64,000 nt of DNA from positions 42,928,501 to 42,992,500 of the forward strand of contig CM075671.1 in assembly GCA_037962975.1 (NCBI GenBank), written 5' to 3'. Below are positions 35,450-46,310 of the stretch, in pieces. Made by a program: the position numbers and the translations under genes. Under the pieces are notes generated by a model. It was given only the letters and a program-made list of their open reading frames with translations, searched no databases and was not told where the DNA came from. How positions within the stretch are numbered: the first letter of the stretch is position 1; each line of letters starts with the position of its first letter. The stretch comes from Clitoria ternatea (taxonomy: Eukaryota; Streptophyta; Magnoliopsida; Fabales; Fabaceae).

Positions 35450-38400
35450 CTAAGAAGATGCCTGCAACAACATGGAGGTTTTCTGCCTATCAAACTCTCC
35501 TCCAAAGTAGAGTTTGAGTCTTTGGCCATTCACCTTAAAAGTTCTATCAGTGGCTGGTTCTTTCAATTCAATTGCACCATGAGGGAAAACCTCATTCACA
35601 ATAAAAGGTCCAGACCACTTAGATCTTAGTTTTCCTGGAAAGAGTCTCAGCCTAGAATTAAACAACAAAACTTTATCATCCTTTTGAAACTCTTTTCTAT
35701 GTATCCACTTATCATGCCACCTCTTAGTTTTCTCTTTATAGATTGAAGTACTCTGATAAGCATTGAGTCTAAACTCCTCAAGTTCATGGAGTGTTAGGAC
35801 TCTCTCCTCTTGAGACTGGTCAAAATCCATATTTAACAGCTTTGTGGCCCACCATGCCTTATGTTCTAACTCCACAGGAAGATGACAGGCCTTACCATAA
35901 ACCAACTGATAAGGAGACATGCCAATGGGAGTTTTAAATGCTGTCCTATAGGCCCACAATGCATCATCTAGTCTTACAGACCAATCTTTCCGAGACTTCC
36001 CTACCACTTTCTCTAAAATTCTTTTAATTTCTCTATTAGACAGCTCAACTTGTCCATAAGTTTGTGGATGATATGGAGTAGATACCTTATACAGTACCTC
36101 ATAGTGTCTCAGGGCTTTTTCCATAAGTTTATTGCAGAAATGCGACCCTCCATCCCTAATGAGGACTCTAGGGACTCCAAATCTAGAGAAAATGTTCTTC
36201 TTTATGAACCTAAGCACCACATGTGCATCATTAGTTTTGGTAGGGATTGCCTCCACCCATTTAGAGACATAATCCACAGCAACAAGGATATATTCATTGG
36301 AGAATGACTTTGGAAATGGTCCCATGAAGTCGATGCCCCAAACATCAAATAACTCCACAACTAAAATATTTGTCAAAGGCATGCCAGCTTTAGCAGAGAG
36401 ACCTCCACTTCTTTGACACTTATCACACCTTTGAACATACACTTTAGCATCCTGAAAAATGGTTGGCCAATAAAAGCCATTTTGCAAAACTTTTGCTGCT
36501 GTTCTGGCGGCACCATGGTGTCCTCCATAATAGGAGTCATGGCAATGCCACAAGAGTCTTTCCTACTCAAATTCCGGCACACATCTCCTGATAATACCAT
36601 CTACTCCTATCTTATAAAGAAATGGATCATCCCAAAGAAAGGTTTTACTGTCATGAAAGAATTTTTTCTTCATTTGAGATGTCCAACCTTCAGGTACCAC
36701 AGAGGCACTTTTAAAGTTGGCCATATCAGCATACCATGGCCCTGTGATAATTGCCATCAACCTCTCATCTGGAAATTCTTCTTTAATTAAAATAGAATCA
36801 GATTTACCTTCAAAACGAGATAATTGATCAGCAACTAAGTTTTCTACTCCCTTTTTGTCTCTTATTTCTAAATCAAACTCTTGGAGTAAAAGAACCCACC
36901 TGATCAACCCTGGCTTAGATTTTTTTTTAGCTAGCAAGTACTTAATTGCTGAATGATCTATATACACAATGACCTTAACACCAATTAAGTAAGCTCTGAA
37001 TTTATCAAATGCATACACCACAGCAAGCATTTCTTTTTCAGTAGTAGTGTAATTTATTTGATTCTCATTCAATACTTTGCTAGCATAATAAATGACGTGT
37101 TAATTTTTCTTTCTTCTGACCCAGCACAGCTTCTACAGCAAAATCACTTGCATCATACATTAGTTAAAATGGTAAAGACCAATCAGGTGCTGCAAGGATT
37201 GGAGCTTAAATTAATCTCTGTTTTAAATTTTTGAAAGCCTTGACACATTTTTCATCAAAAATAAAAACATGGTCTTTCACAAGCAACTCAGTCAAAGGCT
37301 TTGCTATTTTTGAAAAGTCTTTTATAAATCTCCTATAGAAGCCAGCACATCTTAAGAAACTCCTCACCCCTTTCACATTGATTGGAGGAGGAAGTTTTTC
37401 AATGATATCAATCTTGGCTTTATCTACCTGAATGCCCTCAGTAGAGATTTTATGGCCAAGAACTATCCCTCCTTTAACCATAAAATGACACTTTTCCCAG
37501 TGAAGGACAAGATTAGTCTCCTGACATCTCACCAGCACCTTAGATAGGTTGTTGAGGCATATATCAAAACTACTTCCAAATACAGAAAAGTCATCCATGA
37601 ATACTTCAATGAACTTCCCTACCATGTCCCCAAAAATTGCCAGCATACACCTTTGAAAGGTTGCTGGTGCATTGCACAAACTAAATGGCATTGCGCCTAT
37701 AAGCAAAGATTCCATAGGGACAGGTGAAGGCTATCTTCTCTTGATCTTTTGGGTCAACCACAATTTGGTTGTAACCAGAATACCCATCAAGGAAGCAGTA
37801 ATACTCATGGCTAGACAGCCTTTCAAGCATTTGATCTACAAATGGTAAAGGAAAGTGGTCTTTTCTAGTGGAGTCATTAAGCCTTCTATAATCTATGCAT
37901 ATTCTCCAACCTGTAGTTGGTCTAATAGCAATGACTTCACCTTTTTCATTCTTAACAGTGGTCATCCCTCCTTTCTTAGGCACCACTTGGACTGGACTGA
38001 TCCAAGCGCTATCTGAGATAGGATAGATAATTCCTGCATCAAGAAGTTTAACCACCTCTTTCCTTACAGCTTCTTTCATTATGGGGTTTAATCTTCTTTG
38101 TGGCTGAACAACAGGGGAGTAGTCATCCTCCATCAGAATTTTATGCATACAAAAGGATGGACTAATTCCCTTTAAATCATAAATGTTCCAGCCAATAGCA
38201 GACTCATGTTTCCTTAAAATCCTTATCAATTTTTCTACATCCTTATCTTTTAAATCAGTATTAATGATTACAGGATGTGATTCATCATCTCCTAAAAAAA
38301 CATATTTCAAGTGAGAAGGCAAGGGTTTTAATTCATGTTTTTCTTCAAACACCTTCTTACCTTTCTCAAGTTCAGTATTATTCAAATTTTCTTTCTTTTC

Positions 38401-39174
38401 ATTTTCAAAATCACCTACTTCACATGCTTCAAGTTGGTTTAGCAATTCAGAATGTGAGTCATTTAACTCCTCAGTCTCAAAGTCAAAATCATCCTCCAAA
38501 AAGGCTTGTAAGACCTCTTCTTCATTTTTCAACAGCATAGGAGTAGTATAACTTTTAATTTCTTCAATCATAAAACAATCCATCTTCTCAGCTGGATGTT
38601 TCATAGCATTGAAAACATTAAAAGTTACTTGCTCCTCTTGAACTCTTAGCATGAGTTCACCCTTTTCTACATCAATTAAAGCTCCACCTGTAGCTAAAAA
38701 GGGTCTTTCTAAAATCAATAGAATTTCTCTATCAGCTTCCATATCCAAAACTACAAAATCTACTGGGAAGATAAACTTATCTACCTTAACTAATAGATCT
38801 TCCAGCATCCCATGAGGATATTTGATAGACCTATCAGCCAACTGCAAAGACATGTGAGTTGGTTGTAGGTCATTAATTCCTAACTTCTTCATTAAGGATA
38901 AAGGCATCAAGTTTGTGCTAGCTCCTAGATCACATAAGGTACTTCCTACATGAACATCCCCTATTGCCCAAGGTATTGTAAAAGATCCAGGATCTTCCAG
39001 CTTCTGAGGGAGTTTCTTTTGAATAATTGCACTACACTCTTTAGTGAGAGCAATCATCTCATCTCCTTTAAGCTTCCTCTTCTTAGACAGAAGTTCTTTT
39101 AAAAATTTAGCATAGGATGACATCTCCTGCAATGCCTCAGCAAAGGGAATATTTATGTGAAGCTTTTTAAACAC
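35450..39174 (-). pseudogene. Athila-type pol of A2 (PR-RT-RNH-INT), few breaks
   Basis: Order: aspartic protease with CDLGASTNLMPLS (37681-39174, N-terminal half); RT start with WRICIDYRRLND and HFPLPFVDQML; a frameshift near 37700; RT catalytic VFMDDF in 37206-37715; RNase H with [17 protein letters not shown] and a DHSAIKYLL motif in 36563-37072; integrase in 35450-36553 with the zinc-finger part, [10 protein letters not shown] (first Asp), RDGGSHF (second Asp) and the Glu in [12 protein letters not shown]. Three different frames are used, so at least two indels, plus stops between pieces. Integrase itself is open over 367 codons. Compared with A1 it is far better preserved. Confidence 0.9.
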
Positions 39175-40805
39175 ATCTAAGAACTTAGCAAACTTTTACT
39201 CCTCTATATATTTTTTTTAAATCTATAAGGAAATGGAGCATTCTTTAATTTCTCAGGAGTTAGCTTAGAAGCTTCTTCCAAGATCAAATCAACCTTTTTC
39301 TTCTTCTTTTGATGAACTTGATTTTCTTTAACTTGGTTTTCTTTTTCTGCTTCTGTTTCAACTTTATTTTCAGTTTCATTATTAACTTGCTCACTTTCCT
39401 GCTCTTTTTCTTTTTCTTCATCTTTTTCTAAACTATTTTCCTGACTTGGAGTAGGAATAAGAACTTTCCCACTCCTGGTGGTTATCGCCTTGCAATGTTC
39501 CCTAGGATTTACCTCAGTATCTCCAAGAAAGTTGCCAGACTGTCTCTCAGCTAATTGTTTTGATAGCTGTCCAACCTGATTTTCTAAATTTCGAATGGAC
39601 GCTTCTTGATTTTTAAAACTGGCCTGAGTGTCCTAAATGAACTGAGACAGCACATTCTCAAGTTCCGATTTCTCCTTAGAAGGAGAGGGGAGAGATTATT
39701 GTGGTCTATTTATGGTTTGATTTTGTAGCATGTTCTGATTCAAATGTGGACCTTTCTGCCATGAAAAATTAGGGTGATTCCTATAGTTAGGATTAAAGGA
39801 ATTAGAGGGATAATTGCTTTGAAATTACTGTTGCCCCATATAATTCACTTGTTCAGTAGGCATATTTGGATCACACATGCCATTTTCATGATCTCCACCA
39901 TAAAAATCATAGCTTATCATACAAACTTGACTAGGCTTTTGAAGTTCTGAAATTTGTACACTTAATTTCTCTAAAGCCTAAGTCATCAACTTACTTTGAG
40001 CCAAATAAGCATCTTGTGCTTCCAATTCTAGTATCCTTCTCTTAGGGATTTGGCTTTTTTCACTAACCAGACATTCATTAGAAGCCATAACATCTATCAA
40101 CTCTATAGCTTCTTCTACAGTTTTGGTGGTTAATAAACCTCTAGCTGAGGCATCAATCAAGACCCTAGTAGCTGGTCTTACACCATTATAAAAGATAGTA
40201 ACTTGTTACACATCAGTGATTTGATGATGAGGAAATTTCCTCAAACTCTCTTTATATCTATCCCATGCTTCCATTAGAGATTCACCCTCTCTCTGTTGGA
40301 AACAATTGATTTTGGTTCGCAACTTAGCATACTTGGAAGGAGGGAAATACTTAATCAAAAATTTTCTTTGTAAATCTTCCCAAGTAGAGATACTACCTCT
40401 TGGTTGGCTCTGCAACCAAGCCTTAGCCATGTCCCTTAGAGAAAAAGGAAATAACCTCAGTCTTATTGCCTCTTCAGGGACTCCATTCATTTTCACAGTA
40501 TCATAGATTTAGAGGAAGGTTGCTAGATGCAAATTTGGATCCTCAACCTCACTTCCTCCGAATTGATCATTTTTAACCAACTGCAGCAAAGCCGGTTTGA
40601 GTTCAAAGTTATTAGCTACAATTGGAGGCCTAAGGATGCTAGATTGCAATCCTTCTTCAGTAGGCCTAGAGTAGTCACCTAATGTAACTCTCCTCTGTTC
40701 CATTTCTTTATGCTCTTTTTGCTTTTTCTCCTTTCTAAGCTTACGCTCTAACAAATCAATATCAGGATCAAAGAAGAAAGGCTCTCCTCTGTTCCTTGAC
40801 TGCAT
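39175..40805 (-). pseudogene. Athila-type gag of A2 with in-frame stops
   Basis: The probable start is ATG 40805 (MQSRNRGEPFFFDPD). One frame continues through 40206-40496, with the core TWEDLQRKFLIKYFPPSKY and RKFPHHQITDV, and 39978-40160. It is broken by single stops rather than shifts. At least two of these read TAA where the surrounding family context suggests Gln, consistent with C-to-T decay. The last third is rich in Lys, Glu, Asn and Gln. Its partner is the pol on the same strand. Confidence 0.8.
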
Positions 40806-40966
40806 ACACCAAATGTTAGACACAAACAATATTAAAGCTACTACTATAGCCACACAAAAACTACTGCTATACTAAAAACAAGAATTAAACTACTTACTAA
40901 ATGCAAAAATAAAATTAAACGGTTCAGTCTAGTACCGGTCCAAGGATTATTGATATTACTCAATAA

Positions 40967-40984
40967 TCCCCGGCAATGGCACCA
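40967..40984 (-). other. Primer binding site of A2 (tRNA-Asp type)
   Basis: Minus strand TGGTGCCATTGCCGGGGA, close to the complement of the tRNA-Asp 3' end, with a six-base gap to the LTR. Confidence 0.85.
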
Positions 40985-40990
40985 CTAACT

Positions 40991-42561
40991 TGATGCTAAA
41001 TCTCCGAGTCATTAATTTGGTTGGAAAATCTTGAATTAATATTGACTTATTATATGACTCTAAGAGGATTTATTCTTTTGGCAAGCGCACCAATCGTTAA
41101 ATTTGTAATATATTTGATCGTTCCCACAGGGATTATGGTAATTACCGTAATCTTAGACTAATACAAGCTGAACCAACATAATGCAGATAGATTTCATTCT
41201 GTTTTTGTTGTTTTATATTTCTAATGTTTTTGTATTTTCAGAGACAGTATAAAAGATGAAATATGAGTAATGAAAGATAGGTTAGGATTACTTCAGTTTA
41301 CAATTTCATCAAGAAACATGCATTTAAGGTTCAATCAAGCTTCAGACTCAAGAGGACAATCCACATATGGTTAATCCCTAATTCCTTAGGTGAATAACAC
41401 TAATTCCTAAGCATTAAACCCTAATCCCTTAGTTGCTTAATTAACAGAGAAATCTAATGCGAAATTGGGGGTTGAACCCTAACTATTCACCTAATTACTA
41501 GGCCTGAATTAGTTAGGAAGCTGGAAGTTACCTAAGCCTCAACCATGATTCCTCACTGGTGAGTTTCTTCATCAGATCTGGATTTGTCAATCCAGCAAAG
41601 TAGATCCACTCCTCAGCTTGTTCTCCTCTTGATTTAGAAGTTGACTTCCTCAATACACTTTCAAGAATTCATTGCACACCTTCACAATCCCAACCCCAGG
41701 GGTTTAGAAATCCATGAACATGGATTCTATCGAAGGAATGTAGAGAGACATGAGAGAATTTAGAGAGAGAAAAGAACTAGAGAGATTGGAAATGAGCAAA
41801 TGAATCGTATTCTGTGTCTATTGTCTCTATGTTTTTTTACAGAGTATGAACAAATATATATATATAGGCATCTAACTAACTAAATTAATTAATTACAAAG
41901 GAAGCTTAATTAATAATTAAACTAACTAAACTAATTACATAATTACAAATAAATAAATAATATAACTCAATACTTAAATTACTAATGTACAAAAGCAAAA
42001 CATCAGGCAATAGGAACACCAATAGTGCGGAGCTTCTTTTGGAGGGAAAGCATCAGTTTAAATAACCACCTTCACGCTTGAGCGGGATCAAATTATTCAC
42101 TGCAGTGTTGATTTCACGCTTGAGCGTGAGTGGAGAAGCTTGGGCGTGGGTGATGTTTTGGAATCACGCTTGAGCGTGAGCTTGCTCGCTTGAGCGAGAT
42201 TGTGCTTTTCTTTCTTTCTCTTCACGTACTTTGCATGAATCTCTCGCTTGAGCTTGCATCCTTCAAGCTTGAGCGTGAACTGCTCTTTACTGCACCTGCA
42301 TATGCAAACAAATAATTTCCTGGCGTTTGTACGCTAGCTGTCCAACGTTTGTACGTTGGATTAGTGAATTTATAAATAACCAAAATTCCTTATCTAATTA
42401 TTATTTTTAATCACTTTCTTTCATAAATTAAACACTTTTGAAATAAATAAATAAAATAAGAATTATTGATAATTTATTAAATAATAATGCCAAACTAAAC
42501 AATATTTAATGAATTGAGTTAAATTAAAGGTGAAATAATTAAGTCTTTTCAAGACTTATCA
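40991..42561 (-). repeat. 5' LTR of A2
   Basis: TGATGCTAAATC to AAGACTTATCA, with a minus-strand TATATATA at about 41856-41866. A CGCTTGAGCG array (42075-42278) lies upstream of that box on the minus strand, so in U3. Confidence 0.95.
42075..42278. repeat. CGCTTGAGCG palindrome array, 5' LTR of A2
   Basis: Same array as 30687-30910 but lacking one 21-base unit between two GCTTGAGCG copies. Confidence 0.85.
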
Positions 42562-43213
42562 ATAGTCATTGATTTATCTTAAAGTATGTTGCTCTTCTCG
42601 ATGATTGTACTATCAGTGAGTACAAAGGCATGCTTTAGAAATACTTCCTTAAATAGATTGCCTCGATGGTCTTCAACAAAAGATCCTTTTTGTTTGTCTT
42701 CTTTAAGTAAGCAAGTACATATTTATAGTAGTTGACCTTAGGCTATCTGTTTTGTGCAGGTTTAGCTTTTTGCTGACATATTGAATATGTAAGGTAGTTT
42801 TGTTGATTCTTGTGAGCAAGTATTCAACTTTTCTATTAGTTTCCTTTTTTATGATAGCACAAATTTTGAATATGAAAGTCTATACAGCTCCTTGTTTGGA
42901 AAGAAAAGATACTTTACGTGTGTTGAAACAAGAGAGGAAAGACTTCATCTTGAGGTCTGTAACTTTATAAAGGCTTGATAGATTCTGAAGTATTTAGGGA
43001 GTGCAGACTCTTCTTGATATGAACGAATCTGATTTTTATGGACTCCCATTATTCTTTACAAATGGAGTTCTAAGGACTCCCTGTCGCACTTGAACAAAAT
43101 AGTTAGATAACCAAACTACATACTTCACTTTAGTTAAGAGTCTTGATGTATATTATTAACAAATCATATGGGGTTCAGACATCTTAGTCTTAAGTTTAGA
43201 CTTGATTCTAACA
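42562..43213 (-). repeat. 5' LTR of copia-A, outer part
   Basis: Resumes after the Athila element with the second TSD copy ATAGT, then CATTGATTTATCTTAAAG matching about 18937 onward. It ends TTGATTCTAACA. Confidence 0.9.
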
Positions 43214-44705
43214 ACTGGTAGTCCTCGGGTACCACTACTAATATTGCTTTGGTTCACTGTATGGTTACCCAAATGCCCCTCAATTATAATGCTATGGTTC
43301 ACTAAGTGGGTTATCTTGGCACTTGCTCTATATTGAAAAGTCAGATCTGCATTTCATGGTTTTCGTGCATTATTGAAGGAAAGATTTTAAAAGTCATAGT
43401 CTCACCTTTCTACATTTTAAATTCTGATGTAATTTCTAGTTGATATATGTTTGGTGGAAAATTATGGTGATATGATTTTTAAGTATGTTTGAGAGTTATT
43501 GTGTGTGCTATAATGGATTACTAAATTGCCATTTGTTTCTTAAATTGTACTCACCCTCTCACTATATGGATTTTTTAGTGATTCTACATGGAGATGAATT
43601 TGTCTCATGATTCAAGAGTGGATAATGCAATGCCAATGCCATAGTGGACGTAAATTATGGATGTATAATTGCATAGCTATATATATAGTGTGATATGACT
43701 ATTTTAATGAGTGTAAGGATAATATGTGTAGATGTATATGTATGGCAGAGTGCTAATATTTTAATGAATTTGATGAGACCACATGGCATCGATAAATTTG
43801 AATTATATGTATGTATATATATGCATTGCAATTTGATGAATGGGCATGTTATTTTCTGAGTTGAATGAATTTGGCACAAAGGCATTTATGAAATTTCAAT
43901 TTGAATGTATGGACAGGTTAATGTGTTTGATGAAATTGAGTATATTGTGTTAGAGATAGGGAGTATAATGAGATACATGATTGTTGAATTGTGATTGATG
44001 AACTCTTGGCATTGAGCCATTTTATCATGCTACTGTAATTATTCCAATGTGAATATTATGGGTAGGTTATTGCATATTTCTATGAAATCATGTGTGAGTT
44101 ATATGATAAGATGTAATGGAATTGATTATGTCATGGTTAGGTGTGTGTAATATGATGATCCTTGTGTTTCCTGATTTATGACTTGGAGAATTATTAACGC
44201 TAAGTTATATATAGTTATATTGATGGGATTTTAATTAGATAATTAGGTTTGGACAATGTTTAATTTAATTAACATGGCTATGTTTGCAATTGAGTGGAAA
44301 TGAGTATGTTATTATTCAACTATAAGGCATTTTAGAGGAACTTGATGGGTCAATTTATGTGTTTGAGGAAATTGGAATCCCTAAACTGTTTCTACATGTT
44401 AGAATAGGTTGATTAAATATGGGTGTGGATTTAAATTGTAGATTGAAATACATTAAATCCTTTTGGTGCTTTGAGTTTTGCTTAAAGTGATTCAAACATA
44501 TTTTATCGTATAACTCGTTCATACAATGGAATTTTGGCGAACATACTTTGCCAATAGATTTGAAAGGTCAAAAGCATGTTGCCTATGAAATTTGGTAATA
44601 ATCAGACTTTAAATGAGTGATTTAGGAACCTTAAGTTGGCTTATTTTGTGCCGGGACTAAACCACAAATTTCAGGAAAGTGTATCTGATATGAGCTTTCC
44701 TATGC

Positions 44706-44785
44706 TGGTCTGGTCTAGGATGGTCTAGTCTAGTTTGGTCTAGTCTGGTCTGGTATGGTATGGTCTAGTCTAGCTAGTCTGACCC
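44706..44785 (+). repeat. GGTCTAGTCT simple repeat
   Basis: About nine degenerate 5- and 10-base units of TGGTC/TAGTC. Confidence 0.85.
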
Positions 44786-44821
44786 TTCCTTGTTACTTCT
44801 TATAATACGTATATACGCCAC

Positions 44822-44845
44822 ACCTGGGTGTTTGAACGCCCAGGT
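44822..44845 (+). other. Hairpin near the end of the chromovirus 5' LTR
   Basis: ACCTGGGTGTT pairs with AACGCCCAGGT around a TG loop: 11 pairs including one G-U. It is preceded by TATAATACGTATATACG. Confidence 0.6.
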
Positions 44846-45047
44846 TCTACTTCAAATATAAGTATTGCTTTGCATGGCAAAAATTTAGGTTTCCTTGGTA
44901 AACTAATGCATACACATCTTAATTAAATTAAAAAGGGGATTTAAACGTGAAAAAATTTACTTATAAAAAAATTATAAATCAAGTGAATAACGATTAGAAT
45001 TTTAATTAATAGGCTAACTAATATTGTTCTTAGACAGTCTAACAGAG

Positions 45048-45060
45048 TGGTATTAGAGCA
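45048..45060 (+). other. Primer binding site of the chromovirus
   Basis: TGGTATTAGAGCA, one base off the initiator tRNA-Met type TGGTATCAGAGCA. Confidence 0.8.
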
Positions 45061-45429
45061 TATTCTTTCAATAGGGCCAAATATTGTATACAGTTAACAT
45101 AATAATGTTTGATATTTAATTATTTCACACTAATTTATTATATTGTTTGGGTTTGGAATTTATTTAATTGATATTGATTAAATTGCTCGAAGGTATAAAT
45201 TATTTGATTAAGTTTTAAGTTAAATTATATAAATTGTATGATAAGATGTGAAATGTGTTAAGGAAATATTTGACATGAATAACTAACATTTACAAGTCCC
45301 AATGGCATTGCATTCATGTCCGTGATCGATTGTAGTTAGATTAATTGTAAATTTTTGAATTATATGTAATTGCTAAATATTGGAATTGTTCTAATATGTT
45401 ACATATGTTCAAGTGTATAGGTATACCTG

Positions 45430-46310
45430 ATGGTTGGTCGTAGGCAAGCAGGCGATCATATGGCCGATGTGCTTATGGAGCTGGCTAGTGCATTGGATAG
45501 GTAAGGTCATGGTACTGGAGGTCTTGATTGGTTCCTAAAAAGTAAACCTTCTATATTATGGGGCGACTATAACCCTGAGGGAGCCTATCTATGGATCAAG
45601 GAAATAGAGCGTGTTTTTCGTTTCTTGGAATGCACCGAAGCTCAAAGGGTAGAGTATGCCACCTACCAACTTATTAAAGAAGTTGAGACCTGGTGGTTGC
45701 AAGCCAAGCAACACATGTTTACTTCCGGTATACAATTGATTGGGGCGAACTTTAAGGAGTTATTCTTGGAGAAGTTTTTCGTGGCAAATGTGAGAAGCCG
45801 GAAAGAACTAGAATTCATAAAGTTAAAGCCAAGAAACATGACATTGGCGAGTACACTGCCAAATTCAATGAGCTGAGTGTGTTTTGCCCCCATTTTAGAA
45901 TGAGGGAACTGAGGCTTCCCGGTGTGTAAAATATGAAAGTGGGCTAAGATCTGAGTTGAAAGAAGCTATCAAATACTAGGAGACTTTAACTTTTCGATAA
46001 ACAAATGCAAGATCTTGGAGGAAGACCGGTTGGCTAGAGTTGTAGAAAAGAGGCTTAAAGCCTCAATCTAGAAGGTTTAAAAGCTTGCTCAGTGAGGTCT
46101 AAACCGCTTTAGGGGAGATCCTCATCTTCTTTTGGTGACTGTGGTGGTAGCCAGTCACAATTCTCTTACTTCCATTGTGGATGCAACCCTGCAATGTGAG
46201 ATTGTACCAAGAGACCTGAGATCATTTGCCATCAGTGTGGTTAGATAGGCCACATCCATCCTAACTGTCCTCAGCGTCCTAATGTTACTACTTCTGGGGA
46301 TCGTGGTAGT
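45430..46310 (+). pseudogene. Degenerate chromovirus gag
   Basis: From the ATG at 45430 (MVGRRQAGDHMADVL) with an early stop. The core at 45625-45876 includes TYQLIKEVETWWLQA and FKELFLEKFF, typical of chromovirus capsid. A shift follows and then the trace EYTAKFNELSVFCPHF. A CCHC zinc knuckle is recognisable at about 46225-46275 (CHQCG, a stop, IGHIHPNC). Several stops; not functional. Confidence 0.75.

Larger units (their letters stand above)
29588..42561 (-). mobile_element. Complete Athila-like Ty3/gypsy element A2
   Basis: A 13-kb element with both LTRs (29588-31194 and 40991-42561) and a perfect TSD ATAGT (29583-29587 and 42562-42566). On the minus strand the order is LTR, tRNA-Asp-like primer site, gag, PR-RT-RNH-INT, a palindrome array, an accessory ORF, a 1.5-kb untranslated region, polypurine tract and LTR. 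Gag and pol are broken by only a few stops and shifts. It inserted into the 5' LTR of copia-A. Confidence 0.93.
18225..43213 (-). mobile_element. Sirevirus-like Ty1/copia element copia-A, interrupted twice
   Basis: Minus-strand order: 5' LTR (28904-29587 plus 42567-43213, split by the Athila insertion), tRNA-iMet-type primer site, gag, PR, INT, RT and RNase H remnants (28841-24089), an env-position ORF (23706 to about 20390, split by a solo LTR), and 3' LTR (18225-19582). Both LTRs start TGATGGTA and end TTGATTCTAACA. The flanks ACTAT and ACTGG are a degenerate TSD. The uninterrupted site is visible in the chromovirus 3' LTR near 60710 (GGTTCACTGATAGTCC). The coding parts are full of stops. 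The element is older than the two insertions within it. Confidence 0.85.
43214..45044 (+). repeat. Chromovirus 5' LTR, last fragment
   Basis: Continues the LTR after copia-A and ends TCTAACA three bases before the primer site. CTTTGGTTCACT and CTATGGTTCACT at about 43249 and 43290 continue the motif series of the previous fragment. A GGTCTAGTCT simple repeat (44706-44785) and a 24-base hairpin (44822-44845) lie near the 3' end. No gene. Confidence 0.8.
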
